A DNA stretch of 57,479 nt from Phycisphaerae bacterium (GCA_030619925.1 JAUXAL010000014.1:1-57479); one strand, 5' to 3'; shown: positions 18,501 through 26,283, counted from the first letter of the stretch. Translations and numbers: made by a program. Notes: generated by a model from the letters alone, not told the origin.

Positions 18501-18803
18501 ACCTATGTCATGCAAGTAAGCAGAAAAGAGCAGCAATGTGACTTCATATAGGGAGAGGTTTTCACCGACGTTTGTGGGCATGATTTCGACAATCCTTTGG
18601 GCAACTCTATACGCGTGTTGCGAATCGTGTAATGTAAAGTCCAAGGGCGAAGTAGAGGCTTGTGATAGAATAGTCTGAATCTTATGCATCCACTTACTTA
18701 GTAAAGCACGTATCTCATCACCCTCGGGATGTACAATATCCTCTATATTCTGCCAAAGGGTTGACTCATTCCAGTTATGAAGAGTACCTGTCCTATTAGT
18801 CAT
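15591..18803 (-). CDS. HD phosphohydrolase domain fused to an Hsp90-like GHKL ATPase
   Basis: A 1070-residue cytoplasmic protein. The first 250 residues form an HD domain: His59/His63, His98-Asp99 in AYLHDIGM, His206-His207 and Asp243 in RIADIIEF. From about residue 380 comes an Hsp90-type ATP site: N-box IRELLSNAFDA (Glu387, Asn391, Asp394), DDGVGM (442-447), GMFGIG (485-490) and HRGTEVS (540). The remaining 500 residues are unrecognised. HD-Hsp90 fusions (HD-CE-type) are known from computational surveys of bacterial conflict systems. The gene stands alone, is visibly more AT-rich than its neighbours, and lies between an imperfect inverted repeat. A role in phage defence or stress is an inference. 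Confidence 0.8.
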   Translation of the reverse strand: MTNRTGTLHNWNESTLWQNIEDIVHPEGDEIRALLSKWMHKIQTILSQASTSPLDFTLHDSQHAYRVAQRIVEIMPTNVGENLSLYEVTLLLFSAYLHDIGMCPKQVRITHHYQYLLTGSSDMLSDEDKEEFDRWLYDWNSEIVVPICSETPSREVLHIANLAIMHYCRSKHVTWGNDWIQNELSSEQLGSYVHWSHDLALLCASHHQGYQDLIGDCFDPKIVGATPTVVHLRYLAVLLRIADIIEFDPERTPDVLFNHRQIDPGSEIFWHKDHYINYLLENNRLTISAEPPDARIHRAIDLLINDIETELRLARRIDDELPFENSRFQEAPLYHQWTILPDIRKDLRPKNNAYEYIDGAFRPDTQKLLQLLSGKQLYGQELTSIRELLSNAFDAVTEQISLERLEQPNPSDPKLESTLGNLHEVELAIEERDERLWLVCTDDGVGMSKQIIKDHLLVSGANQRYEIKKLEQRCKEAGFQLFRTGMFGIGVLSYFMLADRVEIKTKRSSLTIDSESNGWYFETEGVGSFGELRRDMSKHRGTEVSIRLRKNIADDINTWIEQMKDFLSKTLCWVCCRFTFRDKVVGGNSQTYLPGWLKNAEEMAIFDYTKFKPEEIRYKSKTDILPQHLKAKLSEYDTITKELDEEVKASIKWQVEEGVLPEELGRYRIQLPYFTTNKGVSPFFLRFKDKNRNIIISMIGKYHAYKPVGRIQMSWQGMIVTWPERESLHEWHAVIEVIWNDRAVGTLSINRNEFSLSDKGREMIKWLQNRRNEMYNAFYTENVDSPFASLGLALSQSSGYPDSELCWLVGDSFESGAQIWTPIHFPATSLKSLERIITTRKADLKWKDQGVQLLPLFRWTEGWNKWELSWKNGLPPDRIALYTNKRVLRVTGLWTSMPCRKPNIYLGGIILDFPTEWEHVAGLSIYSPADNWSYKDQVVWNKSHPIAEAGEATELGLETQSELNPCKYLKDFTNNRKEAIIWLASVVLRCDSEFFQGLIEEHKELLQKVWNLVYPSSSLTKEYQTKLYFFEQSQEKDGVHIISPDSYRFETDRDALSDILKKPSKEWCLE

Positions 18804-18874
18804 AGGGTTCCTCTATTTCATTAAAAAACTAGGGACAGTCACCTAATTTCTGCTTTCTCGTTATTTCGATGAAG

Positions 18875-18892
18875 TTTTCCGCTCCCGGGTGC
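18875..18892 (+). repeat. Right arm of the imperfect inverted repeat around the HD-Hsp90 gene
   Basis: TTTTCCGCTCCCGGGTGC pairs with the arm at 15522-15539; together they bracket 3.3 kb containing only the HD-Hsp90 gene. Confidence 0.55.
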
Positions 18893-19199
18893 GGTTGTCT
18901 TTCTTTGGAAAGAATATCGGAAGAGAAGGGAAAAGTCAAAGGGGATAAAAAATTATGAGATTGAGGTGCCGGTGAGATAGAAGGTAATCATCTCACGGGG
19001 TAAAAAAAAGGTGCATTTTTGGTCGTTTTTATGTTGATTTTTGTTTGAAAATGTGTTAAAATACCCGCATGTTTGCCAGAAGGCTAACATAAACCGCCCG
19101 GATTCGTCGCTCGTGACTCGTATCTCGCATAAGCACGAAATCCTAAGCTCTAAATCCTAAACAAATTCAAAGGTTCAAATTTTCAAATGACCAAAATGG

Positions 19200-19219
19200 A
19201 TTCCCGCTTTCGCGGGAAT
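19200..19219. repeat. dRS3-like palindrome, copy 2
   Basis: ATTCCCGCTTTCGCGGGAAT, differing from copy 1 by one loop base. Confidence 0.8.
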
Positions 19220-19329
19220 GTCAGGAGGTTACCCAAATTGCCATCGTTTAACAAAACGCCGGAAAACAGTGCTTTTTTGTCATATCAGGCCGAAATAGCG
19301 GAAAAACTACGAAGTTTTGACTACTTTTT

Positions 19330-19620
19330 ATGCAAAACAAAGCCAATTTCCGAAAAAGTCAAATGAACGTAAATCTATATAATACAACGGATTATGAAAA
19401 TAAATCCAATTGGACACTTGGTGAAAACAAACCCAATTCAAAGCCAATCAAACCCAATTTCCGAAAAGCCCAAATGAATGTAAACTCACTTATAACAAAG
19501 GATTACAGAAAAAACGACGCTTTCGCAGTCCAAAAAAACAAACCCAATTCAAACCCAATTCAAAGCCAATCAAAGCCAATCTCAAAAACAGAAGTCAGAA
19601 GACAGAAGACAGAGTACGGC
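19330..19620 (+). repeat. Repeat block with open frame (NKANF/NKPNSNPI type)
   Basis: Two related units of about 58 bases start at 19343 and 19454, each beginning CCAATTTCCGAAAA, then several AACCCAATTC and AAGCCAATC motifs. One frame reads MQNKANFRKSQMNVN and later NKPNSKPIKPNF, but the composition follows the DNA repeat, and no ribosome site precedes it. I treat it as a dispersed repeat rather than a gene. Confidence 0.55.
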
Positions 19621-19654
19621 CCTTCGGGCCTGGTTCCCGCCGGGCGGGGTCCCT

Positions 19655-20407
19655 CTAACGTGGCCAATCTCTGCCCTTGATGCCGTGAATTGTCAGGTTC
19701 GCATCCGGAAGGCCGTCGCGGGCGGGGCGAATCTGCTTAGCGTCAAGCAAACGGACATGGCCGTCAACGAAGAGGTAGTTGCGGCTGCCTTGCCAGCACC
19801 ACCATCCTTTATCATCATCGATGGGTGGATGATTGCTGAGCCATTCGCCGATGAGAATCTTGCCAGACGGCCTGGCTACATTCACGCTTCGCTGCGGCAC
19901 AGAGGGCTGAGGATTTGCGTACGTGTCGGCCGGGCTGTTCATATCGTCAATCTGCTCGGGGCTGTGGTAGAATGCCATCGAGTAGGCGTAACTGGTGGAC
20001 TCGTATTTGTCCTTGGCGATGTGGTCTTGTGGACAAAACAGAGCCGAAGGATTATTCGCATCGATATTGCCGCCCAGATAAGGCTCGACAAAGCCCCGCC
20101 AGCCCCGTCCCATCCACAGCCAGTAGGCCGGGGCCGTTGAGACAGGGTCCTGGGCACAGGGATACGTGTTCTCGTTGCCGTTGAGGTACAGGTTCATAGC
20201 CAGACTGATTTGTTTGAGGTTGGACGCGCACGCCAGGCGCATCGCTATAGACCTGGCTTTTCTAAGCGATGGCATAAGTATGGAGAGCAAAAGCGCGATG
20301 ATCCCTATGACAACAAGTAGCTCGACAAGGGTAAAACCACCGCGAAGCCTCTTGGCCGCTGAGCCGGGGCAACGCCGGCCTGTATCGGATGTTTTGGGTC
20401 TAATCAT
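19655..20407 (-). CDS. Prepilin-like secreted protein (N-terminal methylation motif, H-X9-DG type)
   Basis: A 250-residue pseudopilin-like protein. It has a basic leader, the cleavage motif RGGFTLVELLVVIGIIALLLSI (cut after the second Gly, near residue 23) and the long hydrophobic helix of type IV pilins and type II pseudopilins. The C-terminal NYLFVDGHVRLLDA contains the DGH box typical of the H-X9-DG family, which is greatly expanded in planctomycetes. It starts 14 bases after the glmS stop on the same strand, so it is probably co-transcribed. ATG 20407 is the first start after glmS; no strong ribosome site is seen, so translational coupling is possible. Function of the family is unknown. 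Confidence 0.85.
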   Translation of the reverse strand: MIRPKTSDTGRRCPGSAAKRLRGGFTLVELLVVIGIIALLLSILMPSLRKARSIAMRLACASNLKQISLAMNLYLNGNENTYPCAQDPVSTAPAYWLWMGRGWRGFVEPYLGGNIDANNPSALFCPQDHIAKDKYESTSYAYSMAFYHSPEQIDDMNSPADTYANPQPSVPQRSVNVARPSGKILIGEWLSNHPPIDDDKGWWCWQGSRNYLFVDGHVRLLDAKQIRPARDGLPDANLTIHGIKGRDWPR

Positions 20408-20420
20408 CAAGCGAAACAGT

Positions 20421-22319
20421 TTACTCGACTGTAACGCTTTTTGCAAGGTTTCGAGGTTTATCAACATCGTGCCCGCGCAGCACAGCAGCGTGATAGGCCA
20501 GCAGTTGCAGCGGCACAACGGTCAGCATCGGCTGCAAAAGCTCCGGAGCATCGGGAATGGTGATCAAATGGTCGGTCCGCCCAAGGGCCGATTTGATATG
20601 CTTATCGCCTTCGGTTGCGACGACGATGATTTTGCCGCCGCGCGCCCTGACTTCGGCAATATTGCCCAGAATCTTGTCATATTGCGGCCCGGATGTGGCA
20701 ATGAAAACCACAGGCATACCGTCAACAATCAAAGCGATCGGCCCGTGCTTCATCTCCGCGGCAGGCAGACCCTCAGCGTGAATATAGCTTATTTCCTTTA
20801 GTTTCAAGGCCCCTTCAAGAGCGACCGGATAATTAAAGCCTCTGCCCAAAAAAAGCCAATTGTCCCGGTCGATATTCGCCGACGCAATTTCTTTAATATG
20901 GTCGGATTGCTGGAGTATTCGGCTTATCTTATCCGGTATCTGCGAAAACTCATTGATGTGCTTGTCCGCCTCGTTGCTGCCGATATGTCTTCTTCTGCCC
21001 AATTCAATCGCCAGCATTGTCAGGACCGCCACCTGTGCAGTGAATGCCTTTGTGCTGGCGACGCCGATTTCGGGGCCGACGTGCAAATATATCCCTGCGT
21101 CGGTGGCCCTGGCGACCGAAGAGCCGACCACATTAACGATACCGAGCACCGTAGCTCCACGTTCTTTGGCCTGCTCTACCGCTGCAAGGGTATCGGCCGT
21201 TTCCCCCGACTGGCTTATTGATACCACGACGGTGCCGTCCTCGATAATTGGGTTGCGATACCGAAATTCACTGGCGTATTCCGTTTCTGTCGGGATACGC
21301 GCCAGCAGCTCAAACAAAAATTCTCCCACCAAACTGGCATGGAATGCCGTTCCGCAGGCGGTCAGGATGAGCCGTTTGGTACGCGTCAATTCACGCAGAT
21401 ACGATGCAATACCGCCGAGTTTAATCCTGTTGTTCCGGCGGTCGATTCGTCCGCCCATACAAGTGCTTAAAGCCTTGGGCTGCTCAAAAATTTCTTTGAG
21501 CATGTGGTGCTGAAAGCCGCCTAATTCGATTTGTTCTAATGAAAACTCAATTTGCTTGAGGTCTTTGGCCACAGTGACATTGTCAATCGTTTTGGTACCA
21601 AACCCGTCCGCCCTGACGGTAACCATCTCGTTGTCGGCGAGGTATATTGCCTGGGTTGTATGCTCTACAATTGCAGCCGCATCCGAGGCTAAGATATATT
21701 CGTTATCGCCGACGCCTAAAATCAGGGGACTTCCCTTTTTGGCACCGATGAGGGCATCGGGAAAATCGCAGCAGACAATCGCCAGGCCGAAAGTGCCGTG
21801 TATCTTCTGAAGAGCCCGCTGAACAGCCCATTCAAATTTGTTCTCCGTAAGGAGTCCATAGGACTGCCCGTAGGATTTCTTTGCCTCCCGGTCCTGATTG
21901 CCTTCGGCATAAAAATAGCCAATTAAGTTTGCTATCACTTCGGTATCGGTTTCGCTCGCAAATTCGACTCCTTCGTTTTGGAGCCACGTTTTCAATGTGG
22001 TGTAGTTTTCGATAATGCCGTTATGAACAACAGCGATTTTGCCGGTATAGTCCAGATGCGGATGTGCATTAACGGTGTTTGGCTCGCCGTGTGTGGCCCA
22101 GCGGGTATGGCCGATGCCGAGGCTCTCGCCGCCGGCAGGCTCATCTAAAATCCCTTCCAGAGCGCTAATTCTGCCGCTGGTTTTTTTGATCCTTATCGCG
22201 CCGCCGCCCAATAGCGCCACACCAGCCGAATCGTAACCACGATACTCCAGCCGCTTTAGCCCTTCTATAAGAATTGGCTGTGCGCTCTTTTTACCAAGAT
22301 AAGCTACTATGCCGCACAT
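20421..22319 (-). CDS. glmS: Glutamine--fructose-6-phosphate aminotransferase, with an in-frame repeat insertion
   Basis: Makes glucosamine-6-phosphate from fructose-6-phosphate and glutamine, feeding peptidoglycan and amino-sugar synthesis. The N-terminal glutaminase domain has the nucleophile Cys2 in MCGIVAYLG, then two SIS sugar-isomerase domains (SISQSGETADT near residue 360), ending LAKSVTVE. At 632 residues it is about 20 longer than usual. The extra residues fall near 143-161 (KKSYGQSYGLLTENK) in the glutaminase domain and are encoded partly by a 31-bp sequence that also occurs inside hisH. The frame is intact, so the enzyme presumably tolerates the insert. Confidence 0.96.
   Translation of the reverse strand: MCGIVAYLGKKSAQPILIEGLKRLEYRGYDSAGVALLGGGAIRIKKTSGRISALEGILDEPAGGESLGIGHTRWATHGEPNTVNAHPHLDYTGKIAVVHNGIIENYTTLKTWLQNEGVEFASETDTEVIANLIGYFYAEGNQDREAKKSYGQSYGLLTENKFEWAVQRALQKIHGTFGLAIVCCDFPDALIGAKKGSPLILGVGDNEYILASDAAAIVEHTTQAIYLADNEMVTVRADGFGTKTIDNVTVAKDLKQIEFSLEQIELGGFQHHMLKEIFEQPKALSTCMGGRIDRRNNRIKLGGIASYLRELTRTKRLILTACGTAFHASLVGEFLFELLARIPTETEYASEFRYRNPIIEDGTVVVSISQSGETADTLAAVEQAKERGATVLGIVNVVGSSVARATDAGIYLHVGPEIGVASTKAFTAQVAVLTMLAIELGRRRHIGSNEADKHINEFSQIPDKISRILQQSDHIKEIASANIDRDNWLFLGRGFNYPVALEGALKLKEISYIHAEGLPAAEMKHGPIALIVDGMPVVFIATSGPQYDKILGNIAEVRARGGKIIVVATEGDKHIKSALGRTDHLITIPDAPELLQPMLTVVPLQLLAYHAAVLRGHDVDKPRNLAKSVTVE
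21838..21868 (-). repeat. Coding palindromic element, copy in glmS
   Basis: Read on the minus strand this 31-bp segment is identical to 22912-22942 in hisH. It contains two small hairpins: AGTCC-TAT-GGACT and CTCC-TTAC-GGAG. In glmS it is translated as part of GQSYGLLTENK. Confidence 0.9.
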
Positions 22320-22587
22320 TCATATCTTCCTTAATCACAGCAAACCCACGTGAATAAATCGGCAAAAAACACCGCTGTCATAATATAAAACGCAATGTAA
22401 AAAAAACGCCTTTTAGCAAATTTCGCTCAAGGTTCATTGATTATCGGCGGATTTGCTCACTGGGCAAATCAATCCTACTTAATCGCCCTATCAAGTATTC
22501 TTATTTGACGTTTCAGCTTGAATAGTTAATGTATAGTCCGGCGAATGGTAAATCGAGCGACGAGTCACAAGCCACGGGTCACGAATT

Positions 22588-23226
22588 ATGATAGTTGTTA
22601 TCGACTACGACGTTGGTAATGTCAAAAGCGTATGCAACGCATTTCGGCATATTGGCTGCGAGGTGGAGCTTAGCTGCGAGCCCGGGTCCATCGAAGCCGC
22701 CGCCGGCATCGTTTTGCCCGGCGTTGCAGCCTTCGGCTATGCTGTCAGCGCCTTAGGCCCCCTTGCTGAGCTGATAAAAGAGAGCGCTTTAAGCGGCAAA
22801 CCACTTCTGGGTATTTGTGTCGGCTACCAGATGCTTTTCGACCAAAGCAGCGAATACGGCCGACACAGCGGACTCGGATTAATCTACGGCAGTGTTGTCC
22901 CTATCCCGTCCGGCAGTCCTATGGACTCCTTACGGAGAACAATCCCGCACATGGGCTGGAATCTGGTAAAGCTGCCCGAAAATATGGATTTGTTTGCCGG
23001 CCTTGGAGGTGAAAAACATTTCTATTTCGCACACTCTTTCTATGCCGATGTCACCGACCCGCGGGCCAGGACCGCATTTACCGACTATGGCTTTGATTTG
23101 CCTGCATCGGTGCAGAAGGAAAACGTATACGGCACGCAATTTCACCCTGAAAAAAGCGGCAAGGCCGGCTTGAAACTCTTGCAGAATTTCTATGACATTT
23201 GTAAAAAAATAAACTCTAAATCCTAA
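22588..23226 (+). CDS. hisH: Imidazole glycerol phosphate synthase glutaminase subunit, with an in-frame repeat insertion
   Basis: Class I glutamine amidotransferase that supplies ammonia to HisF in histidine synthesis. The nucleophile Cys lies in LGICVGYQMLF near residue 76, and the His-Glu pair in QFHPEKSG near residue 188. At 212 residues it is about 10 longer than usual. The additional stretch SGSPMDSLRRT (near residues 107-117), just before the conserved PHMGWN, is encoded by the 31-bp element shared with glmS, read in a different frame. HisF follows 175 bases downstream on the same strand, separated by repeats. No clear ribosome site is visible before the ATG. Confidence 0.95.
   Translation: MIVVIDYDVGNVKSVCNAFRHIGCEVELSCEPGSIEAAAGIVLPGVAAFGYAVSALGPLAELIKESALSGKPLLGICVGYQMLFDQSSEYGRHSGLGLIYGSVVPIPSGSPMDSLRRTIPHMGWNLVKLPENMDLFAGLGGEKHFYFAHSFYADVTDPRARTAFTDYGFDLPASVQKENVYGTQFHPEKSGKAGLKLLQNFYDICKKINSKS
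22912..22942 (+). repeat. Coding palindromic element, copy in hisH
   Basis: Identical over 31 bases to the glmS copy, about 1.1 kb away and on the opposite strand, but in the same orientation relative to the gene it interrupts. Translated as GSPMDSLRRT. Confidence 0.9.
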
Positions 23227-23288
23227 ACTCTAAATCCTAAACAACATCTAATGACCAAAATTCAAATGACCAAAACGCCGCCCCTGTC

Positions 23289-23308
23289 ATTCCCGCTTCC
23301 GCAGGAAT
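23289..23308. repeat. dRS3-like palindrome, copy 3
   Basis: ATTCCCGCTTCCGCAGGAAT, with one mismatch in the stem and flanking GTC/GAC that extend the pairing; located between hisH and hisF. Confidence 0.75.
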
Positions 23309-23401
23309 GACATATTTGAGTAAGTTTTGAAAATTTGAACATTAGGATTCTGAATTTGTTTAGGATTTAGGAATTAGATATTAGGATTTAAGAAAGTTCT
23401 T

Positions 23402-24166
23402 ATGCTGACAAAAAGAATCATTCCCTGTCTCGACGTTAAAGATAACCGTGTGGTCAAGGGCGTTAAGTTCCGCAATCTTCGCGACGCGGGCGACCCCGTA
23501 GAGCTTGGCGCCGGATACAGCGACGCCGGCGCCGATGAGCTGGTATTCTTGGATATTACCGCCACCATTCGCTCTCGTAAAACGATTGTCGAGCTTGTCG
23601 AAAAGGTTGCGGAGAATGTCTTCATTCCTTTTACCGTAGGCGGCGGCATACAGACAGTTGACCAGATCGACGCGTTACTGCGGAGCGGTGCCGAAAAAGT
23701 CTCTGTAAATACCGCTGCCGTTGGAAACCCCAACCTGATTGCCGAAGCCGCTCAGCGTTTTGGAAATCAATGTGTGGTGCTGGCCATTGACGCCCGCCGG
23801 TCAAAAAAACACGAGCACAAATGGCAGGTCTGCGTAAAAGCCGGCTCAGAACCGACCGATATTGACGTCGTTGATTGGGCTGTTAAAGCCGAAAAGCTCG
23901 GCGCAGGCGAAATATTGCTGACATCTATGGACGCCGATGGCACTAAGGCAGGCTATGATAACGAATTGAATAAAGCCGTAACCGAAGCGGTCAATATCCC
24001 CGTAATCGCGTCCGGCGGAGCGGGAAAACTCGAGCACCTTTACGATGCTATTGTCCTCGGTGGCGCAGACGCAGTGCTTACCGCTTCAATCACGCACTTT
24101 GGCAATCACACTATAAAACAAATGAAAGAATACCTCGCCAGCCGCGGCATACCCGTAAATCTATAA
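23402..24166 (+). CDS. hisF: Imidazole glycerol phosphate synthase cyclase subunit
   Basis: A TIM-barrel cyclase that uses ammonia from HisH to form imidazole glycerol phosphate and AICAR. The 254-residue length is standard. MLTKRIIPCLDVKDNRVVKG holds the catalytic Asp11 and VLAIDARR the second catalytic Asp (near residue 130). VGGGIQT and ASGGAGK are the two phosphate loops. The C-terminal SITHFG replaces the more common SIFHFG. The last codons and the downstream 60 bases are duplicated 172 bases further on. Confidence 0.97.
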   Translation: MLTKRIIPCLDVKDNRVVKGVKFRNLRDAGDPVELGAGYSDAGADELVFLDITATIRSRKTIVELVEKVAENVFIPFTVGGGIQTVDQIDALLRSGAEKVSVNTAAVGNPNLIAEAAQRFGNQCVVLAIDARRSKKHEHKWQVCVKAGSEPTDIDVVDWAVKAEKLGAGEILLTSMDADGTKAGYDNELNKAVTEAVNIPVIASGGAGKLEHLYDAIVLGGADAVLTASITHFGNHTIKQMKEYLASRGIPVNL

Positions 24167-24483
24167 CGCAAAGATATAAATAATATCATGGGTGGCACGC
24201 TCAAAATCTTTTTGGGCGCGCTCCTACGTGAGCTCAACCACCTCCAAACAAGTTTGAAGGTGCCACCCGTCGTTAGGTTATTTGTCCTTGTGGTTGGCAC
24301 CCGCGCCCACTACCTTTGTCATACCCGTAAATCTCTGAGGTGAAGATATCTATAGTCTCATGGGTGGCACGCTCAAAATCTTTTTGGGCGTGCTCCTACC
24401 GAAAAAACCAGCTGAAAAAGGGTTAATCGCCGGATTTGGCCTTGAAGTCTCGGCGGCACCGCCGCAGAAGTCTGCCGACGTCA
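24167..24483. other. Spacer with duplicated hisF end and GGGTGGCAC repeats
   Basis: No gene. Bases 24148-24227 recur at 24320-24399 without gaps. GGGTGGCACGCTCAAA lies at 24190 and 24362, with an inverted GGTGCCACCC at 24259-24268. This also separates the convergent hisF and GNAT genes. Confidence 0.65.
24320..24399 (+). repeat. Duplicate of hisF 3' end
   Basis: Aligns without gaps to 24148-24227 at a fixed offset of 172, with roughly ten mismatches. The first part encodes IPVNL plus a stop, mirroring the hisF C-terminus; the second part carries the GGGTGGCAC repeat. Confidence 0.7.
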
Positions 24484-24933
24484 TTACTTTAGCCATTCGT
24501 ATAGCTCGTAATGCTCTTTGTTCATACCGAGTCTTTCGTACACTTCTTGTGCCGGCTTGTTTGTCTTGTCCACGTACAGACGCAGCCCCATCAGCTCCGG
24601 TGACTGCTCCACTTGTTTCTTCAAGTTCAGATACAGCTTCTTAAACACCCCGCGTCTGCGGGCTTCGGGAATGACGTAGAGTGAATGAATCCACAGGACC
24701 GTTCCGTTTCGCCAGTCGCTCCATTCCGGTATAGCCAAAAGCATTCCCAGAATCTCGCCCTTTTCCTCGGCCACCCAGTAGGTCCCCCGCGCCGGCTCCT
24801 GGAAAACACCACGCACCCCCCTGCTCACCACGTCCCTGTCGAGCCCGAGTCCCTCCGTCTCCTGCGCCATCCGCAGCTGCAGCTCAACGATGCGCTCTAA
24901 ATCACTCAACCTGCCTTTGCGAATCTCAATCAT
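24484..24933 (-). CDS. GNAT-family N-acetyltransferase
   Basis: A 149-residue acetyl-CoA-dependent acyltransferase of the GNAT fold. The central strand WIHSLYVIPEARRRGVFKKL (near residue 80) holds the R-R-x-G-V acetyl-CoA loop, and LRLYVDKTNKPAQEVYERLG is the usual final helix and strand. Substrate unknown. ATG 24933 is preferred over an in-frame TTG 12 bases upstream. It begins 21 bases after the glnA stop on the same strand, so it is probably expressed with glutamine synthetase; a functional link is not shown. Confidence 0.9.
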   Translation of the reverse strand: MIEIRKGRLSDLERIVELQLRMAQETEGLGLDRDVVSRGVRGVFQEPARGTYWVAEEKGEILGMLLAIPEWSDWRNGTVLWIHSLYVIPEARRRGVFKKLYLNLKKQVEQSPELMGLRLYVDKTNKPAQEVYERLGMNKEHYELYEWLK

Positions 24934-24954
24934 AACAAGGACCAACCAGGCAGT

Positions 24955-26283
24955 TTAAAAAATGTCCAGGTAGGTCTCTATTTCCCAGCCGGTAACTTGC
25001 TTTTTGAACTCGTCCCACTCTTTTGTCTTTACGTCAATGTATCTTTCAAACAAATGCTCACCCAGAACATCCTGTATCACCTTGTCTTTTTTCAATTCAT
25101 CCAGGGCTTCCGATAACGATGTTGGCAGAACGTCAATATTTTTCTGAACCAGACTTTCACCATCGAGGGTGTATATATTTTCTTCAACCGGCTCAGGAGG
25201 CTGTAAATTATTTTTGATTCCGTCCATGCCTGCTTTTAACATAACGGCAAATGCCAGATATGGGTTGCAGGCAGGGTCAGGACATCTTAGCTCGATTCTC
25301 GCTGCCTCTTGCTTGGCCTTGAACCATTTGGGCACCCTCAAAAGGGCCGAGCGGTTCATTGCAGCCCAGGTAATATATACAGGTGCCTCGAAGCCGGAAA
25401 CCAGTCTCTTGTACGAATTTACTGTCGGACAAAGAATTACGCACATCGCGTTGATATGCTTTATTTGCCCGGCAATGAAATTGTAGGCGATTTTCGACAG
25501 ATTGTATTTGCTGTCTTTGTCATAAAATGCGTTTGTTTTTGCTTTAATGTCAAACAGGCTCTGGTGAATGTGCATTCCGGAGCCGGCCATATCCATTATC
25601 GGTTTCGGCATAAAGGTAGCGTGCAAATTATGGGTTTGAGCGACTCTTTTTGCACAATACTTCAGCGTCAGCACCTTGTCGGCTATATCCAGGCAGTGCC
25701 CGTAATTAAAATCTATTTCGTATTGCCCGAACCCGACCTCATGGTGAGACGTTTCAACCTTGATTCCAAAATTCTCGAGAGCGCCTACTATCTTCTTTAT
25801 GACCTTGTATCCTTCGTGAGAAGAAAGGTCGAAATAGCTGTCATAATCTATGGGCGCGGTCCTTCTTTCGTCATCGGCTCTGAACAGATAGAATTCCGGC
25901 TCAGGCCCGACGTTATATTCAAAACCATCTTTTGCAGCTTCGGCGGCGGCCTGTTTGAGAATAAATCTGGGGTCTCCTTCAAAGGGTTTACCGTCCGAGC
26001 GGTAGATATCACATATCAGCCTTGCGGTCGTGCCGTTTTCCGTCAGCCAGGGCACGACAGCGTAAGTCGCCATGTCCGGCTTTAAGAACAGGTCGCTTTC
26101 CTGTATTCGAGCAAAGCCTTCCACCGAGGAGCCGTCAAACCAGACGCCGTTGCGTGATGCGTCCTCTAATCCTTCGACCGGTATGATGAGCTCCTTTATA
26201 ACGCCTAATAAATCGGTAAATTGCAGGGTAATGAATTTTATATTGTCTTTTTTTACCTGCTCTAAAACCTTTTGAACTGCCAT
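24955..26283 (-). CDS. glnA: Glutamine synthetase, type I (GSI-alpha)
   Basis: Forms glutamine from glutamate, ammonia and ATP. At 442 residues it matches the short Bacillus/archaeal GSI-alpha class. The N-terminal beta-grasp contains WFDGSSVEGFARIQESD, whose Arg corresponds to the feedback-sensing residue of the Bacillus enzyme. Metal and substrate motifs are VGPEPEFYLF, HHEVGFGQYEID and GSGMHIHQS. The adenylylation loop tyrosine motif of GSI-beta enzymes is not present. AAAGGA precedes the ATG. Close in context to glmS, hisH and hisF, all of which use glutamine. Confidence 0.97.
   Translation of the reverse strand: MAVQKVLEQVKKDNIKFITLQFTDLLGVIKELIIPVEGLEDASRNGVWFDGSSVEGFARIQESDLFLKPDMATYAVVPWLTENGTTARLICDIYRSDGKPFEGDPRFILKQAAAEAAKDGFEYNVGPEPEFYLFRADDERRTAPIDYDSYFDLSSHEGYKVIKKIVGALENFGIKVETSHHEVGFGQYEIDFNYGHCLDIADKVLTLKYCAKRVAQTHNLHATFMPKPIMDMAGSGMHIHQSLFDIKAKTNAFYDKDSKYNLSKIAYNFIAGQIKHINAMCVILCPTVNSYKRLVSGFEAPVYITWAAMNRSALLRVPKWFKAKQEAARIELRCPDPACNPYLAFAVMLKAGMDGIKNNLQPPEPVEENIYTLDGESLVQKNIDVLPTSLSEALDELKKDKVIQDVLGEHLFERYIDVKTKEWDEFKKQVTGWEIETYLDIF

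Larger units (their letters stand above)
18804..19654. other. Long intergenic region made of repeats
   Basis: No gene is supported. It holds the right inverted-repeat arm (18875-18892), a dRS3-like palindrome (19200-19219), CTAAATCCTAAAC-type filler, and from about 19330 to 19620 a block of AACCCAATTC/AAGCCAATC repeats that happens to stay open in one frame. Confidence 0.6.
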
